A DNA stretch of 64,000 nt from Alistipes sp. (GTDB lineage Bacteria; Bacteroidota; Bacteroidia; Bacteroidales; Rikenellaceae): NCBI GenBank assembly GCA_017936685.1, contig JAGBFA010000011.1:124001-188000 (forward strand), given 5' to 3'. The notes under the pieces are model-generated. The model searched no databases, was not told where the DNA came from, and saw only the letters and a program-made list of their open reading frames with translations. This document shows, in pieces, positions 35,214 to 45,560 of this stretch. Within the stretch, counting starts at the first letter, position 1, and each line of letters starts with the position of its first letter. Position numbers and translations under genes: made by a program.

Positions 35214-35771
35214 CTATTGCCCGTCGGGCTCGTGTATCGGGTTCAGCTCTCCGGTCAGGGAGTCCATGATGTAGCCCTTGACCACGATGTCCTGCGGGAC
35301 GAGCGGGTGGTTGCGCACCAGGTCTACGGTTTCGAGTATGGCCGACTCCGTGTCGTCGAAGCCGTGCAGCCAGCTGTCGAGGTCTATGCCGCAGTGCTTC
35401 ATCAGCGTGATATGGCTGTCGGGTATGCCGCGCTCGCGCATCAGATGCTGCATCTCCGCGCTGTCCATGCCCTGCACGCCGCAGCCCGTATGGCCTATTA
35501 TCATCACCTCCCCGACACCCAATTCGTAGATGGCCACGAGCAGGCTTCTGACGGTGCTGTCGAAGGGGTTGGTGATGGTGCCGCCGGCGTTTTTGATGAT
35601 CTTCACGTCGCCGTTCTTGAATCCCAATGCCGCCGGAAGCAGCTCTACAAGACGCGTATCCATGCAGGTGACGATGGCTATGCGCTTGTTGGGATATTTG
35701 TCGGTGATGAATCGCTCGTAACCCTTCTCTGCCACGAAGCGACGGTTGTATGCGAGAATCTCGTCTATCAT
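35214..35771 (-). CDS. Beta-class carbonic anhydrase
   Basis: A 185-residue beta-carbonic anhydrase that interconverts CO2 and bicarbonate. Zinc ligands are C36 and D38-R40 dyad in TCMDTRL, H94 and C97 in IIGHTGCGV. The protein is on the short side and resembles the subgroup with an ALGFKNGDVKIIKNAGG motif. It is cytoplasmic, with no signal peptide. Supplying bicarbonate for carboxylations, or handling CO2 from PFOR, is a reasonable role. No -7 element was clear in the ~50 bases before it; it may be read together with the HxlR gene upstream on the same strand. Confidence 0.93.
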   Translation of the reverse strand: MIDEILAYNRRFVAEKGYERFITDKYPNKRIAIVTCMDTRLVELLPAALGFKNGDVKIIKNAGGTITNPFDSTVRSLLVAIYELGVGEVMIIGHTGCGVQGMDSAEMQHLMRERGIPDSHITLMKHCGIDLDSWLHGFDDTESAILETVDLVRNHPLVPQDIVVKGYIMDSLTGELNPIHEPDGQ

Positions 35772-35820
35772 GCGAATCTGATATAATTAATTTATGTATG
35801 GTTTGACACAGCGTTTCAAT

Positions 35821-36186
35821 TTACGCACGGTATCTCGTGCGGTCGGCGATGATCTCCTGCATGTGGTCTTGCGCCCAGCCGATCAGGGCGTTGACATGCG
35901 GCAGCAGCGACCGTGCGCGGTCGGTGAGCGCATACTCCACGCGCGGCGGTATCTCGGCGTAGACCCGACGCGAGACGAGTCCGTCCTGCTCCAAGGTGCG
36001 CAGCGTGACGGTGAGCATCTTCTGCGATATGTCGGGAATGGCACGGAGAAGCTCGCCGAAACGCATCTTCTCGGCATCGGTGAGCGTGTAGATGACCAGC
36101 AGCGACCACTTGTCGCCTATGCGCGAGAGCACGTTGCGTATGGGGCAGTCGGGATATACGGGGCTTTGCAGAGGCTGTCTGTCCAT
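35821..36186 (-). CDS. HxlR-family transcriptional regulator
   Basis: A 121-residue winged-helix regulator. The start used is the ATG at 36186 (MDRQPLQSPVYPDCPIRNVLSRIGDKWSLLVIYTLTD); the frame could be extended to a GTG at 36216. The HxlR signatures are CPIRNVLSRIGDKWSLLVI, MRFGELLRAIPDISQKMLTVTLRTLEQDGLVSR and a wing PPRVEYALTDRARSL. The single Cys near the N-terminus (C14) is at the position used for redox or electrophile sensing in some HxlR proteins. It lies directly upstream of carbonic anhydrase on the same strand and divergent from the DUF6377 gene; it may regulate either. Confidence 0.9.
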   Translation of the reverse strand: MDRQPLQSPVYPDCPIRNVLSRIGDKWSLLVIYTLTDAEKMRFGELLRAIPDISQKMLTVTLRTLEQDGLVSRRVYAEIPPRVEYALTDRARSLLPHVNALIGWAQDHMQEIIADRTRYRA

Positions 36187-36220
36187 GATGATTGTCGTTT
36201 TTTTATATAAATTCACTCTA

Positions 36221-36228
36221 CAAAAGTA
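36221..36228 (-). promoter_or_regulatory. -7 element TACTTTTG for the HxlR gene
   Basis: CAAAAGTA on the plus strand. It favours the ATG at 36186 over the GTG at 36216, which lies too close to the element. Confidence 0.55.
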
Positions 36229-36317
36229 AGTAAAATTCTTCGGGAGTGCAAGTGCGCGACTAAATATCTCTGCCGGACAGTGACGCGGCGGTTGCGTTGA
36301 TAATTGGATAAAATTTG

Positions 36318-36325
36318 TTATTTTT
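36318..36325 (+). promoter_or_regulatory. -7 element TATTTTTG
   Basis: TAnnTTTG match with TTG at 36297-36299 (18-base spacer), 16 bases before the DUF6377 gene at 36342. Confidence 0.6.
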
Positions 36326-36341
36326 GTGAAAATTACAGCTT

Positions 36342-37979
36342 ATGACTGGTCGGATATTCATATTTGCGATTGCTGCCGCGGCGGCGTTGGCGGGGGCAGG
36401 GTGTCGCTCCTCGTCGCCGTTCGACGAGCGTTGCCGCGAGCGGTTGGAGCGGCTCGATGCCACCATTGCCGACAAGGAGCGTTACGAGCAGCGCAAGCGC
36501 GCCCGCATAGACTCCATCGAGATGCGTGTGCCGACGGCGGCCGATTCGACGGAGCTGTATGCTCTCTACGGCACTCTGCTCGACGAGTACGGCAAATACG
36601 ATGTCGATGCGGCACTTGGCTATGCGCACAGGAAGCTGGATCTGGCCTCGTCGCTCGGCGAGACGGCACTGACGCGACGCAGTGAGATCGATCTGGCAAC
36701 GCTCTATGCCCAGTGCGGCAACTATGTCGAGGCGTTGGAGATGATTGCCCAGGTCGACACGACAGGTATGTCTACGTCCGACCGGTATGCGTGGCACAAT
36801 GCGCGTTACGTGATATACGAGGGCATGTCGTTAGTGAGTGTCGATGCCGACTGCCGCAAGGTATACGTCGAGCGGCTGGACGCAGAACGGCACGCGCTGG
36901 TGGGGCTGGATCTGCCGATGACATTCGTGCAGGCCGAGATCATGCGCTCGCGGGGCGACGACGACGGGGCTTTGGAGCTTCTGTTGCAGATGTCCGACGA
37001 GGAGATAGGTTCGATTCACGGCCGTGCGGTGTGGGCCTACTCGGTGGCACAGTCGTATATCAACAAGGGCGAGTCGAACGATGCCATATATTATCTGGCC
37101 GAGAGCGCGCTGTGCGACTTGCAGACCCCCGTGCACGAGTATCGTTCGTTGTACGAACTATCCGCGCTGCTCTATGACAGGGGCGATATCGAGCGCGCCT
37201 ACGAATATATAAACCGTTCGCTCAAAGATGCCCGGCAGGCCAATGCCCGCATCAACATACACTCGATAGAACGTCTGCTGCCCATAATCATCCGCTCATA
37301 CGATACGCTCATGTCGCGCAAACAGCATCGGCTCAATATGCTGCTTGCCGGAGTGACGCTGCTGACGCTGCTGCTGGCCGTGGCCATGATATTGGTTCGG
37401 CGCGACAGCCGCCGTGCCGCCCGTGCCGAGCGCAGGCAGGCTGCGGCAAACGAGGAGTTGAAGACGGCCAATGCCGAACTGCTGCGCATCAATGCCCTGC
37501 TGCATGATGCCAACAATCTGAAAGAGTTGTATCTGTGCACCTATATAGATCTGTGCTCGGATTACATCGGCCGCATCGACGAGTATCGTCGCGAGCTGAA
37601 CGGCGTGGCGCGCAGCGGCGGTGCGGCACAGCTGCTCGAAACATTGAAGTCGAATGCGCGGATAGATCGGGAGCTGAAGTCGTTTTACGAGCGGTTCGAC
37701 CGGTCGTTCCTCGATCTGTTTCCCGATTTCATCGATCAGTTCAACGCGTTGCTGCGCGAAGAGGAGCGCGTATCGCTTGCGGGCGGGGAGCTGCTATCCA
37801 CCGAACTCAGGATATTCGCCCTTATCCGGCTCGGCGTGACCGACTCGGTCAAGATCGCGGCGTTTCTGCGGCGGTCGGTGTCGACCGTATATAACTATCG
37901 TGTCAAGATGCGCAATGCCGCATTGGGCGACAGAGAGGGTTTCGAGTGTCGGGTGATGTCCATCGCAAGGCTTGATTAA
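36342..37979 (+). CDS. DUF6377 membrane-bound TPR/HTH regulator
   Basis: A 545-residue protein with an unusual one-component layout. A lipobox-like N-terminus (AAALAGAGCRSS, Cys 21) is followed by ~290 residues of TPR-like helices (for example RSEIDLATLYAQCGNYVEALEMIAQV and SIHGRAVWAYSVAQSYINKGESNDAIYYLAES). Next come one transmembrane helix near residues 327-347 (LLAGVTLLTLLLAVAMILV), a coiled coil (RAARAERRQAAANEELKTANAELLRINAL) and the C-terminal DUF6377 domain ending in a LuxR-like HTH (STELRIFALIRLGVTDSVKIAAFLRRSVSTVYNYRVKMRNAA). In Bacteroidota such proteins sense from the envelope and control sugar genes. The GH97 gene follows after ~175 bases. Confidence 0.85.
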   Translation: MTGRIFIFAIAAAAALAGAGCRSSSPFDERCRERLERLDATIADKERYEQRKRARIDSIEMRVPTAADSTELYALYGTLLDEYGKYDVDAALGYAHRKLDLASSLGETALTRRSEIDLATLYAQCGNYVEALEMIAQVDTTGMSTSDRYAWHNARYVIYEGMSLVSVDADCRKVYVERLDAERHALVGLDLPMTFVQAEIMRSRGDDDGALELLLQMSDEEIGSIHGRAVWAYSVAQSYINKGESNDAIYYLAESALCDLQTPVHEYRSLYELSALLYDRGDIERAYEYINRSLKDARQANARINIHSIERLLPIIIRSYDTLMSRKQHRLNMLLAGVTLLTLLLAVAMILVRRDSRRAARAERRQAAANEELKTANAELLRINALLHDANNLKELYLCTYIDLCSDYIGRIDEYRRELNGVARSGGAAQLLETLKSNARIDRELKSFYERFDRSFLDLFPDFIDQFNALLREEERVSLAGGELLSTELRIFALIRLGVTDSVKIAAFLRRSVSTVYNYRVKMRNAALGDREGFECRVMSIARLD

Positions 37980-38090
37980 CTACTATTTAGCCCTTGGCTA
38001 TGTGTATTATATCATTGATATATATTATATTGAATTGTGTGATAGACTACTATTTGACTACAATGCGGCTCTTTTGACGGATATTATTCA

Positions 38091-38098
38091 TACCTTTG
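38091..38098 (+). promoter_or_regulatory. -7 element TACCTTTG of the GH97 gene
   Basis: An exact TAnnTTTG match 55 bases before the ATG at 38154, in a notably AT-rich upstream region that also holds two TACTATTT-type motifs (37981 and 38047), possible sites for the adjacent regulator. Confidence 0.6.
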
Positions 38099-38129
38099 AC
38101 TTACGTTATTGCGGATAACGACAATTTAA

Positions 38130-40349
<2,220 letters not shown>

Positions 40350-40371
40350 CAGTATATACATATTATGTTTG

Positions 40372-40410
40372 CAGCAGCCTCCCGACCGAAAGGTCGGGAG
40401 GCTGCTGTTT
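40372..40410 (+). terminator. Strong terminator after the GH97 gene
   Basis: A perfect 16-bp stem (40372-40387 with 40392-40407) closed by a GAAA tetraloop, followed by TTT. Confidence 0.9.
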
Positions 40411-40466
40411 GTGGCGGATTGTTCTGTGGTACCGACAGATAGATCTTTTCAAGCCCCGCCAATGGC

Positions 40467-40728
40467 GAGACTCCCACGGGAGGGTATGCGTCCTGCATCG
40501 GAGTGACAGTAGCGTGTGCTGAGACTCCCACGTCGCAACGTTGTTGCTCCTCGGAGTGACAGTAAGGTGTCATTTCGAGCGCAAGCGAGAAATCTGTGTG
40601 CGACTATTTCCATTGTTGCATTAAGTCGTATAGTCTTGTCTTCCACAGATGTCTCACTGACGTTCGACATGACAGGTCGGGTTTGTCATTCCGAGGAGCG
40701 TGCCATGCACGCGACGTGAGAATCTCGC
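40467..40728. repeat. Island 4 of family 1 hairpin repeats
   Basis: Copies at 40467-40509 and 40521-40562 (ACTCC/GGAGT), 40568-40599 (ATTTC/GAAAT), about 40645-40674 (ATGTC at 40649-40653 with GACAT at 40666-40670) and 40685-40728 (ATTCC/AGAAT with inner CGTGC/GCACG). The CCACCGGAATTTAAG tail follows at 40732. Confidence 0.85.
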
Positions 40729-40812
40729 CTCCCACCGGAATTTAAGACTGATCCCAGATTCTCCGTTTCATTTCATTCCACTCAGAATGACGCATCATAC
40801 TTGTCATGTTGC

Positions 40813-41049
40813 GCGATTTATGGCAAAAGAAAAAAGCGACCGTTTCCGACCGTCTTGGTAGTGGATAGGGGATTGACTGCGCTGCGCTTGTCTTCAAACG
40901 TCGCGACTCGGCAAAGCCGATGAATCGTCTCTGCCCTCGCTGCTTAGTTTGTCCGAACCCACAGGGTTCTTATCCCCTTATCGAGAGCGATTTATAGCAA
41001 AATAAAAAGCGACCGTTTCCGATCGCTTCTTGGTAGTGGATAGGGGATT
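40813..41049. repeat. Imperfect 62-bp direct repeat covering the tRNA-Glu 3' end
   Basis: 40813-40874 and 40987-41049 share GCGATTTAT, a run AAAAAGCGACCGTTTCCGA and TGGTAGTGGATAGGGGATT. The second copy contains the 3' end of tRNA-Glu; the first is a detached copy of that end with its flank. The ~110 bases between hold GATGAATC and a GGGTTC-like stretch reminiscent of tRNA pieces, but no intact tRNA. The arrangement fits an attachment-site scar. Confidence 0.75.
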
Positions 41050-41105
41050 CGAACCCCTATGTCGTGCGTGAGAGGCACGTATCCTAGCCCTTAGATGAAT
41101 CCACC
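41031..41105 (-). tRNA. tRNA-Glu (anticodon CUC)
   Basis: A 75-base cloverleaf on the minus strand. The acceptor is GGTGGAT/ATCCACT with a G-U first pair, then A and an encoded CCA. The D arm is ATCT/AGGAT-type, the anticodon arm CGTGC-CTCTCAC-GCACG gives anticodon CUC, and the T arm is AGGGG-TTCGAAT-CCCCT. It reads GAG codons, abundant in this GC-rich sequence. A -7 element TATCTTTG sits ~17 bases upstream. Confidence 0.93.
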
Positions 41106-41121
41106 CTCTCTGATTGTGGTG

Positions 41122-41129
41122 CAAAGATA
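41122..41129 (-). promoter_or_regulatory. -7 element TATCTTTG of tRNA-Glu
   Basis: CAAAGATA on the plus strand, directly upstream of the minus-strand tRNA gene. Confidence 0.65.
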
Positions 41130-41212
41130 AGGCGATTTTTTTTATCTCCAAAATTTTTTGCAAAAAAAATATGAAAAATCTTTCGATGCGTACTTCGTAG
41201 GGTAAATTTACG

Positions 41213-41239
41213 TACCTTTATTGAGTAAATATAATTTTG
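41213..41239 (+). promoter_or_regulatory. Two candidate -7 elements
   Basis: TACCTTTA at 41213-41220 and TAATTTTG at 41232-41239 precede the lipoprotein at 41246. The first leaves a short leader; the second would leave none. Confidence 0.4.
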
Positions 41240-41245
41240 CAGATT

Positions 41246-42004
41246 ATGATGAAACGTATGGTTTTGTTGGCAGCCGCCGTTGCGGCCGTAATGGCTGTCG
41301 GCTGCCGTGGTTCGAAGAAGAGCGAAGCGACACCCGTGGTGGAGACGATCGATTTCGTGGATAAGGATTCGGGTGCGACACCTTACAGTGTCGAGCTTTC
41401 GTACTGCCGTATTGTTGATGCCGAGACCAATCCGGTGTGGTCATCGATCGAGAGTCAGAACTACGAGCATATTTTCGGTGAGCAGGCTCCCGCCGACATC
41501 GATGCGGCCGTCGATGCGATTATCAAGGGGTTTGTCGACGATTTCGTGGCTTACGACGACGATATGCCGCCGCACTCGTTCGAGTATCAGCTCAGCATAT
41601 CGCAGGATAGCGAGGCGGTGCGCGGAGGGGCCGTGATGTGCTACACGACATACTATTATACATACACCGGCGGTGCGCACGGTCTGGGCACGGTGGCATA
41701 CGACTGTTACGATCTGTCGAGCGGCCAACGCTACGACTTCCACTATCTTATGGAGGACGTGTGGGCGCAGGCCGTGCAGCAGCTCGTCTCGGACAAGTTG
41801 AACGAGGAGTATGGCGGCGACCTGTTCGGCACTACGCCCGAGACGGCATACGTGTCGTCGGCCGTGAAGATCACCGACGACGGCATATTGATCGATTATC
41901 AGCCCTATGAGGTGGCTCCATACTCGATGGGTATCGTCAGCATCTTGCTTACGGACGAGGAGATCGCTGCGACGGGAGCACCTGTCATCTGGCGAGCCGA
42001 GTAA
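41246..42004 (+). CDS. DUF3298/DUF4163-type lipoprotein
   Basis: A 252-residue protein starting MMKRMVLLAAAVAAVMAVGCRGSKKS, a clear lipoprotein signal with the lipidated Cys at 20; ATG codons at 41246, 41249 and 41258 are all possible starts. The mature part matches the PdaC/RsiV-like pattern: a DUF4163-like first half (PYSVELSYCRIVDAETNPVWSSIESQNYEHIF) and a DUF3298 half (CYTTYYYTYTGGAHGLGTVAYDCYDLSSGQRYDFHYLM). In other bacteria this fold is the extracellular part of anti-sigma factor RsiV or of a deacetylase accessory region. Here it is free-standing; ligand unknown. The VOC gene follows after 4 bases. Confidence 0.82.
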   Translation: MMKRMVLLAAAVAAVMAVGCRGSKKSEATPVVETIDFVDKDSGATPYSVELSYCRIVDAETNPVWSSIESQNYEHIFGEQAPADIDAAVDAIIKGFVDDFVAYDDDMPPHSFEYQLSISQDSEAVRGGAVMCYTTYYYTYTGGAHGLGTVAYDCYDLSSGQRYDFHYLMEDVWAQAVQQLVSDKLNEEYGGDLFGTTPETAYVSSAVKITDDGILIDYQPYEVAPYSMGIVSILLTDEEIAATGAPVIWRAE

Positions 42005-42008
42005 CGCC

Positions 42009-42392
42009 ATGAAGATCGATCATATAGCCCTGTGGAGCATCTGCCCGGAGCGGGCCAAGGCGTTTTACGTGAGGTATTTCGGCGGCCGCGAGGGCGAGCC
42101 GTATCATAATCCGCGCACGGGCCTGCGCACGTGGTTCGTCTCTTTCGACGAGGGCGCACGCATGGAGATCATGTCGCGTCCCGATGTGACGGCCTCGCCG
42201 GCCGACGACGCAAGAGTGGGCTGGGCGCATATCTCATTCAGCGTGGGCAGCCGCGCGAGGGTCGATGCCCTGACGGCCGAACTCTCTGCCGCGGGCTATG
42301 AGGTGCTGAGCGCACCCCGCACCACGGGCGACGGCTACTACGAGAGCTGCGTGGCCGACCCCGACGGCAATAGGGTGGAGATCACCGAGTAA
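42009..42392 (+). CDS. VOC/glyoxalase-fold protein
   Basis: A 127-residue vicinal-oxygen-chelate protein. I start at 42009 (MKIDHIALWSICPERAKAFYVRYFGGREGEPYHNP), 4 bases after the lipoprotein. Metal-ligand candidates are H5 in the first beta-alpha-beta unit, E54 (ARMEIMS), H74 (VGWAHISFSV) and E127 (NRVEITE), the four positions used by glyoxalase I-like enzymes. It probably handles a small reactive metabolite; the substrate is not evident. A terminator follows. Confidence 0.88.
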   Translation: MKIDHIALWSICPERAKAFYVRYFGGREGEPYHNPRTGLRTWFVSFDEGARMEIMSRPDVTASPADDARVGWAHISFSVGSRARVDALTAELSAAGYEVLSAPRTTGDGYYESCVADPDGNRVEITE

Positions 42393-42414
42393 TGTGCAAT
42401 ATTGCTAAAAATAG

Positions 42415-42443
42415 GAGCTGCCGGATATTCCCGGCAGCTCTTT
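42415..42443 (+). terminator. Terminator after the VOC gene
   Basis: A perfect 10-bp stem GAGCTGCCGG/CCGGCAGCTC (42415-42424, 42431-42440) followed by a short T-run. It separates the chromosomal unit from the R-M operon. Confidence 0.85.
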
Positions 42444-42528
42444 GCATAGTATTAAACGGTCTTACAAATCTTCGCCGTTAGCTCGATTGTATTCGTTAGA
42501 TAGTCCGAAAAAATATGCCATTCAATAG

Positions 42529-42558
42529 TTGCTCATGTCCATAAAATTAGTATTTTTG
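42529..42558 (+). promoter_or_regulatory. Promoter of the type III R-M operon
   Basis: TTG at 42529-42531, 19-base spacer, -7 TATTTTTG at 42551-42558, then 26 bases to the mod start. It is the only promoter-like element found for the four-gene operon. Confidence 0.65.
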
Positions 42559-42584
42559 TAAAATATTGGAAGAAGTGCTTATTT

Positions 42585-44492
42585 ATGACTATGAACGGAT
42601 TGTCTCAAACTCCGAAGGAAGAACGTATCAAGATATTACAATCGGTTATGCCTGAAATTTTCGATGAAGGTAAAATCGATTGGGAAAAACTGCGTGCCGT
42701 ATTGGGCGAAAATGTGAACATTGCCGATGAACGTTATCGGCTGAATTGGGCAGGCAAGAGCGATGCCTTTCGAGTGATGCAGGAGCCGTCGGCTGCAACG
42801 CTTGTACCGTGTAGCGAGGAGTCGGTTGATTTCGACAACACACAAAATATCTTCATCGAGGGTGAGAATATGGAGGTGTTGAAAGTGTTGCAGAAAAGTT
42901 ATTTCGGCAAGGTAAAGATGATATACATCGATCCGCCGTACAACACAGGTAATGATTCGTTCATCTATCCCGACCGTTTCTCTGAAACCCGTGAGGATTA
43001 TATGCGTCGTGTAGGCGACAAGGACGATGAGGGATATATGTTGCGCGACGGAATGTTCCGCAAAAATAGCAAGGAGAACGGACAGTATCACAGCAACTGG
43101 CTCAATATGATGATGCCGCGCCTCTATCTGGCAAAGTCGCTGTTGCGTGAAGATGGAGTTATATTCATCTCTATTGACGACAATGAAGTGCACAATCTTC
43201 GATTGTTGCTGAATGAGGTTTTCGGGGAAGAGAATTTTTTATCGTCGGTCGTTTGGGAAAAACGTTTTACTCGAAGTAACAACGCAAAAACATTCACGAC
43301 TCTAACTGAACGGATTTTAGTATATCGGAAATCGGATATACTAAACAACATCAAAGAACCGAGAAGCGCGAAAGCAGACTCAATTTATTCTAATCCAGAC
43401 AATGATCCTCGCGGTGATTGGACAAGTGTGTCATATGTTAATCCTGCGACAAAAGAGCAACGCCCCAATCTGTCATATCCGTTGTTTAATCCACTTACCC
43501 AAAAAGAGATTGTCCACCCAACAAATGCCTGGAAATATGAAAAAGCAACGTATGAACAGCATATCAAAGAGAATAGATTATATTGGGGGAAGAATGGGGA
43601 GAACACATATCCTCGATTGAAAAAATTTTTATCAGAGATGGAGGGAGGTATGGTTCCCGTAGATTTATGGAAACAGGAAGACACTGGAACTACAGACCAA
43701 GGTAGTAAGGAATTAGAGGCATTAATGGGTGGAAAGCTTTTTGATTTCCCCAAGCCAGTATCTTTAATAAAGAGAGCATTATCTATTATAATTGACAACG
43801 AAGAGACGACAGGTCTTTTTTTAGATTTTTTTGCAGGTACAGCACCAACAGCACAAGCTATTATGGAGTTGAATCATGAAGACGGTGGTAATCGAAAATA
43901 TATTTGCGTGCAATTACCGGAGCTTTGTAATGAGAATAGTGAAGCTGGTAAAGCAGGATATAAGACAATAGCAGATATAGCCAAAGAGCGTATTCGTCGT
44001 GCCGGTGCAAAGATTCGTACAGAGATAGAAGCCGAGCAGGAGAAACAGAGCGGACAGTTGGATTTTGACGGTGCACATCAGACAAAGATCCCCGATTTGG
44101 GATTCAAGGTATTCAAAATTGCCGATAGCAATTTCAAACAATGGCGCAAGATTCGCAGTTCAGAGAAAGACGTATGGCAGCAGCAGGTAATGGAATTCAT
44201 AGATCCTGTTGCCGATAATGCCACTGTCAGCAATATGGTTTATGAACTATTGCTGAAAAGCGGCAAGGATTTGAATAGTACGATTGAACATGAAAATGAC
44301 TATTATGCTATTAATGGACGAGAGTTGATATTGATGCTGGAATCGGCGACACAGGAGACGGTGGACGCTGTACTGGCAGCCCAACCCGAAAAGGTCATTG
44401 CGCTCGACCGCCTGTTCGAAGGCAACGACCAATTGAAAACCAATACCGCCCTCCAAATGAAAGATGCAGGGATAATCTTTATAACGATATAG
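42585..44492 (+). CDS. mod: Type III DNA methyltransferase (Mod)
   Basis: A 635-residue Mod subunit. It recognises a short asymmetric DNA site and methylates adenine, protecting the host and directing Res. The beta-class order is seen: catalytic DPPYNTG (116-122) precedes the SAM-binding motif LDFFAGTAPTAQAIMELN near residue 412. Between them, about residues 205-410, lies the target-recognition domain, which is clearly more AT-rich than the two ends; this fits domain exchange. The N-terminus (PKEERIKILQSVMPEIFDEGKIDWEKL) and C-terminus match full-length type III Mods, so it is intact. Two T7 runs (43816-43822 and 43826-43832) encode the LFLDFF region. The ATPase gene follows after 3 bases. 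Confidence 0.96.
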   Translation: MTMNGLSQTPKEERIKILQSVMPEIFDEGKIDWEKLRAVLGENVNIADERYRLNWAGKSDAFRVMQEPSAATLVPCSEESVDFDNTQNIFIEGENMEVLKVLQKSYFGKVKMIYIDPPYNTGNDSFIYPDRFSETREDYMRRVGDKDDEGYMLRDGMFRKNSKENGQYHSNWLNMMMPRLYLAKSLLREDGVIFISIDDNEVHNLRLLLNEVFGEENFLSSVVWEKRFTRSNNAKTFTTLTERILVYRKSDILNNIKEPRSAKADSIYSNPDNDPRGDWTSVSYVNPATKEQRPNLSYPLFNPLTQKEIVHPTNAWKYEKATYEQHIKENRLYWGKNGENTYPRLKKFLSEMEGGMVPVDLWKQEDTGTTDQGSKELEALMGGKLFDFPKPVSLIKRALSIIIDNEETTGLFLDFFAGTAPTAQAIMELNHEDGGNRKYICVQLPELCNENSEAGKAGYKTIADIAKERIRRAGAKIRTEIEAEQEKQSGQLDFDGAHQTKIPDLGFKVFKIADSNFKQWRKIRSSEKDVWQQQVMEFIDPVADNATVSNMVYELLLKSGKDLNSTIEHENDYYAINGRELILMLESATQETVDAVLAAQPEKVIALDRLFEGNDQLKTNTALQMKDAGIIFITI

Positions 44493-44495
44493 GAT

Positions 44496-45560
44496 ATGTT
44501 AAATGAGATTAAAATAAAGGGCTATAAATCTATAAAAGATTTATCGCTTGAATTAAAACCTATTAACATTTTGATAGGAGCGAATGGTGTAGGTAAAACA
44601 AATTTTATATCGTTTTTCCGGTTAGTTAATAATATCTATGAGCAACGTTTGCAAAATTACACGATGCAGAATCGTGCAGAGAATCTATTGCATTATGGCG
44701 TAAAATATACAAAGGAGCTATATGGTTATTTGCGATTTGCTCTAAATTCATATTCTTTTACTCTCCAGCCTCGTGATGATGGAAGTCTGTTTATAGCAGA
44801 AGAGATGAGCCATTACAAGCCTCGTAGAAATGGGTATGGAATGAGGAATATAAATGAAAGTTGCATAAAAAACTCGGATACTATCAGGAACCAATGGTTG
44901 CGAGAGTATTTACAAAGCTATAAAATATATCATTTCCATGATACGAGCAAGGGTGCACCGCTCCGCTCTGCTGCGGATGTCAATGACAATAGAATATTAA
45001 AAGAAGATGGCAGGAATCTACCGGCCTATTTGTATTTGCTGCAACAGAAATACCCGAAAACTTTAAAGCGAATAGAATTGGTTATTCAATCCGTAATGCC
45101 ATATTTTGAACGATTCGATTTGGCTCCGCAGGAATTGGATAATAAGATAGAACTTGTATGGAATGATATTGAAAATCCCGACAAATACTTTGCTGCGAAC
45201 GATTTATCGGATGGGAGTATCCGGTTCATAGCGATAGCAACATTATTATTGCAACCCGAATTGCCAAAAGTGATCATCATCGACGAGCCCGAATTAGGGT
45301 TGCACCCCGTTGCCATAACGAAATTGGCCGGTATGATTAAATCGGCAGCTGCACGTGGGTGTCAAATGATTATTTCGACACAGTCTGTCAATTTAATTAA
45401 TCAATTTGATGCGGATGATATTATAACGGTTGATCGAAAAGATGGCCAATCGGTTTTCAATCGGCTTGATAAAAAAACGTTGGAAAGCTGGCTTGAAAAT
45501 TATTCCATAGGGGAACTATGGACGAAAAGTGTAATTAACGGACAGCCTACAATGTTATGA
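44496..45560 (+). CDS. OLD/RecF-like AAA ATPase inside the R-M operon
   Basis: A 354-residue ABC/SMC-type ATPase of the AAA_21 kind. The start MLNEIKIKGYKSIKDLSLEL is followed by Walker A GANGVGKT (28-35), an ABC-signature-like NDLSDGSIRFIAIATLLL near residue 237, Walker B KVIIIDEPELGLHP near 260, and a switch-like ISTQSVNLINQF. The C-terminus has YSIGELWTKSVINGQP, which I associate with ATPases paired with DUF4276 proteins. It lacks the fused TOPRIM nuclease of full OLD proteins; the next gene may supply it. It starts 3 bases after mod and overlaps the next gene by 4. It is much more AT-rich than the flanking chromosome. R-M subunits do not normally include such a protein. Confidence 0.9.
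   Translation: MLNEIKIKGYKSIKDLSLELKPINILIGANGVGKTNFISFFRLVNNIYEQRLQNYTMQNRAENLLHYGVKYTKELYGYLRFALNSYSFTLQPRDDGSLFIAEEMSHYKPRRNGYGMRNINESCIKNSDTIRNQWLREYLQSYKIYHFHDTSKGAPLRSAADVNDNRILKEDGRNLPAYLYLLQQKYPKTLKRIELVIQSVMPYFERFDLAPQELDNKIELVWNDIENPDKYFAANDLSDGSIRFIAIATLLLQPELPKVIIIDEPELGLHPVAITKLAGMIKSAAARGCQMIISTQSVNLINQFDADDIITVDRKDGQSVFNRLDKKTLESWLENYSIGELWTKSVINGQPTML

Noticed and set aside
40876..41010. A second, degenerate tRNA gene between the direct repeats
   Set aside because: Pieces resemble tRNA arms, but no cloverleaf with a proper anticodon stem can be drawn; treated as a scar.
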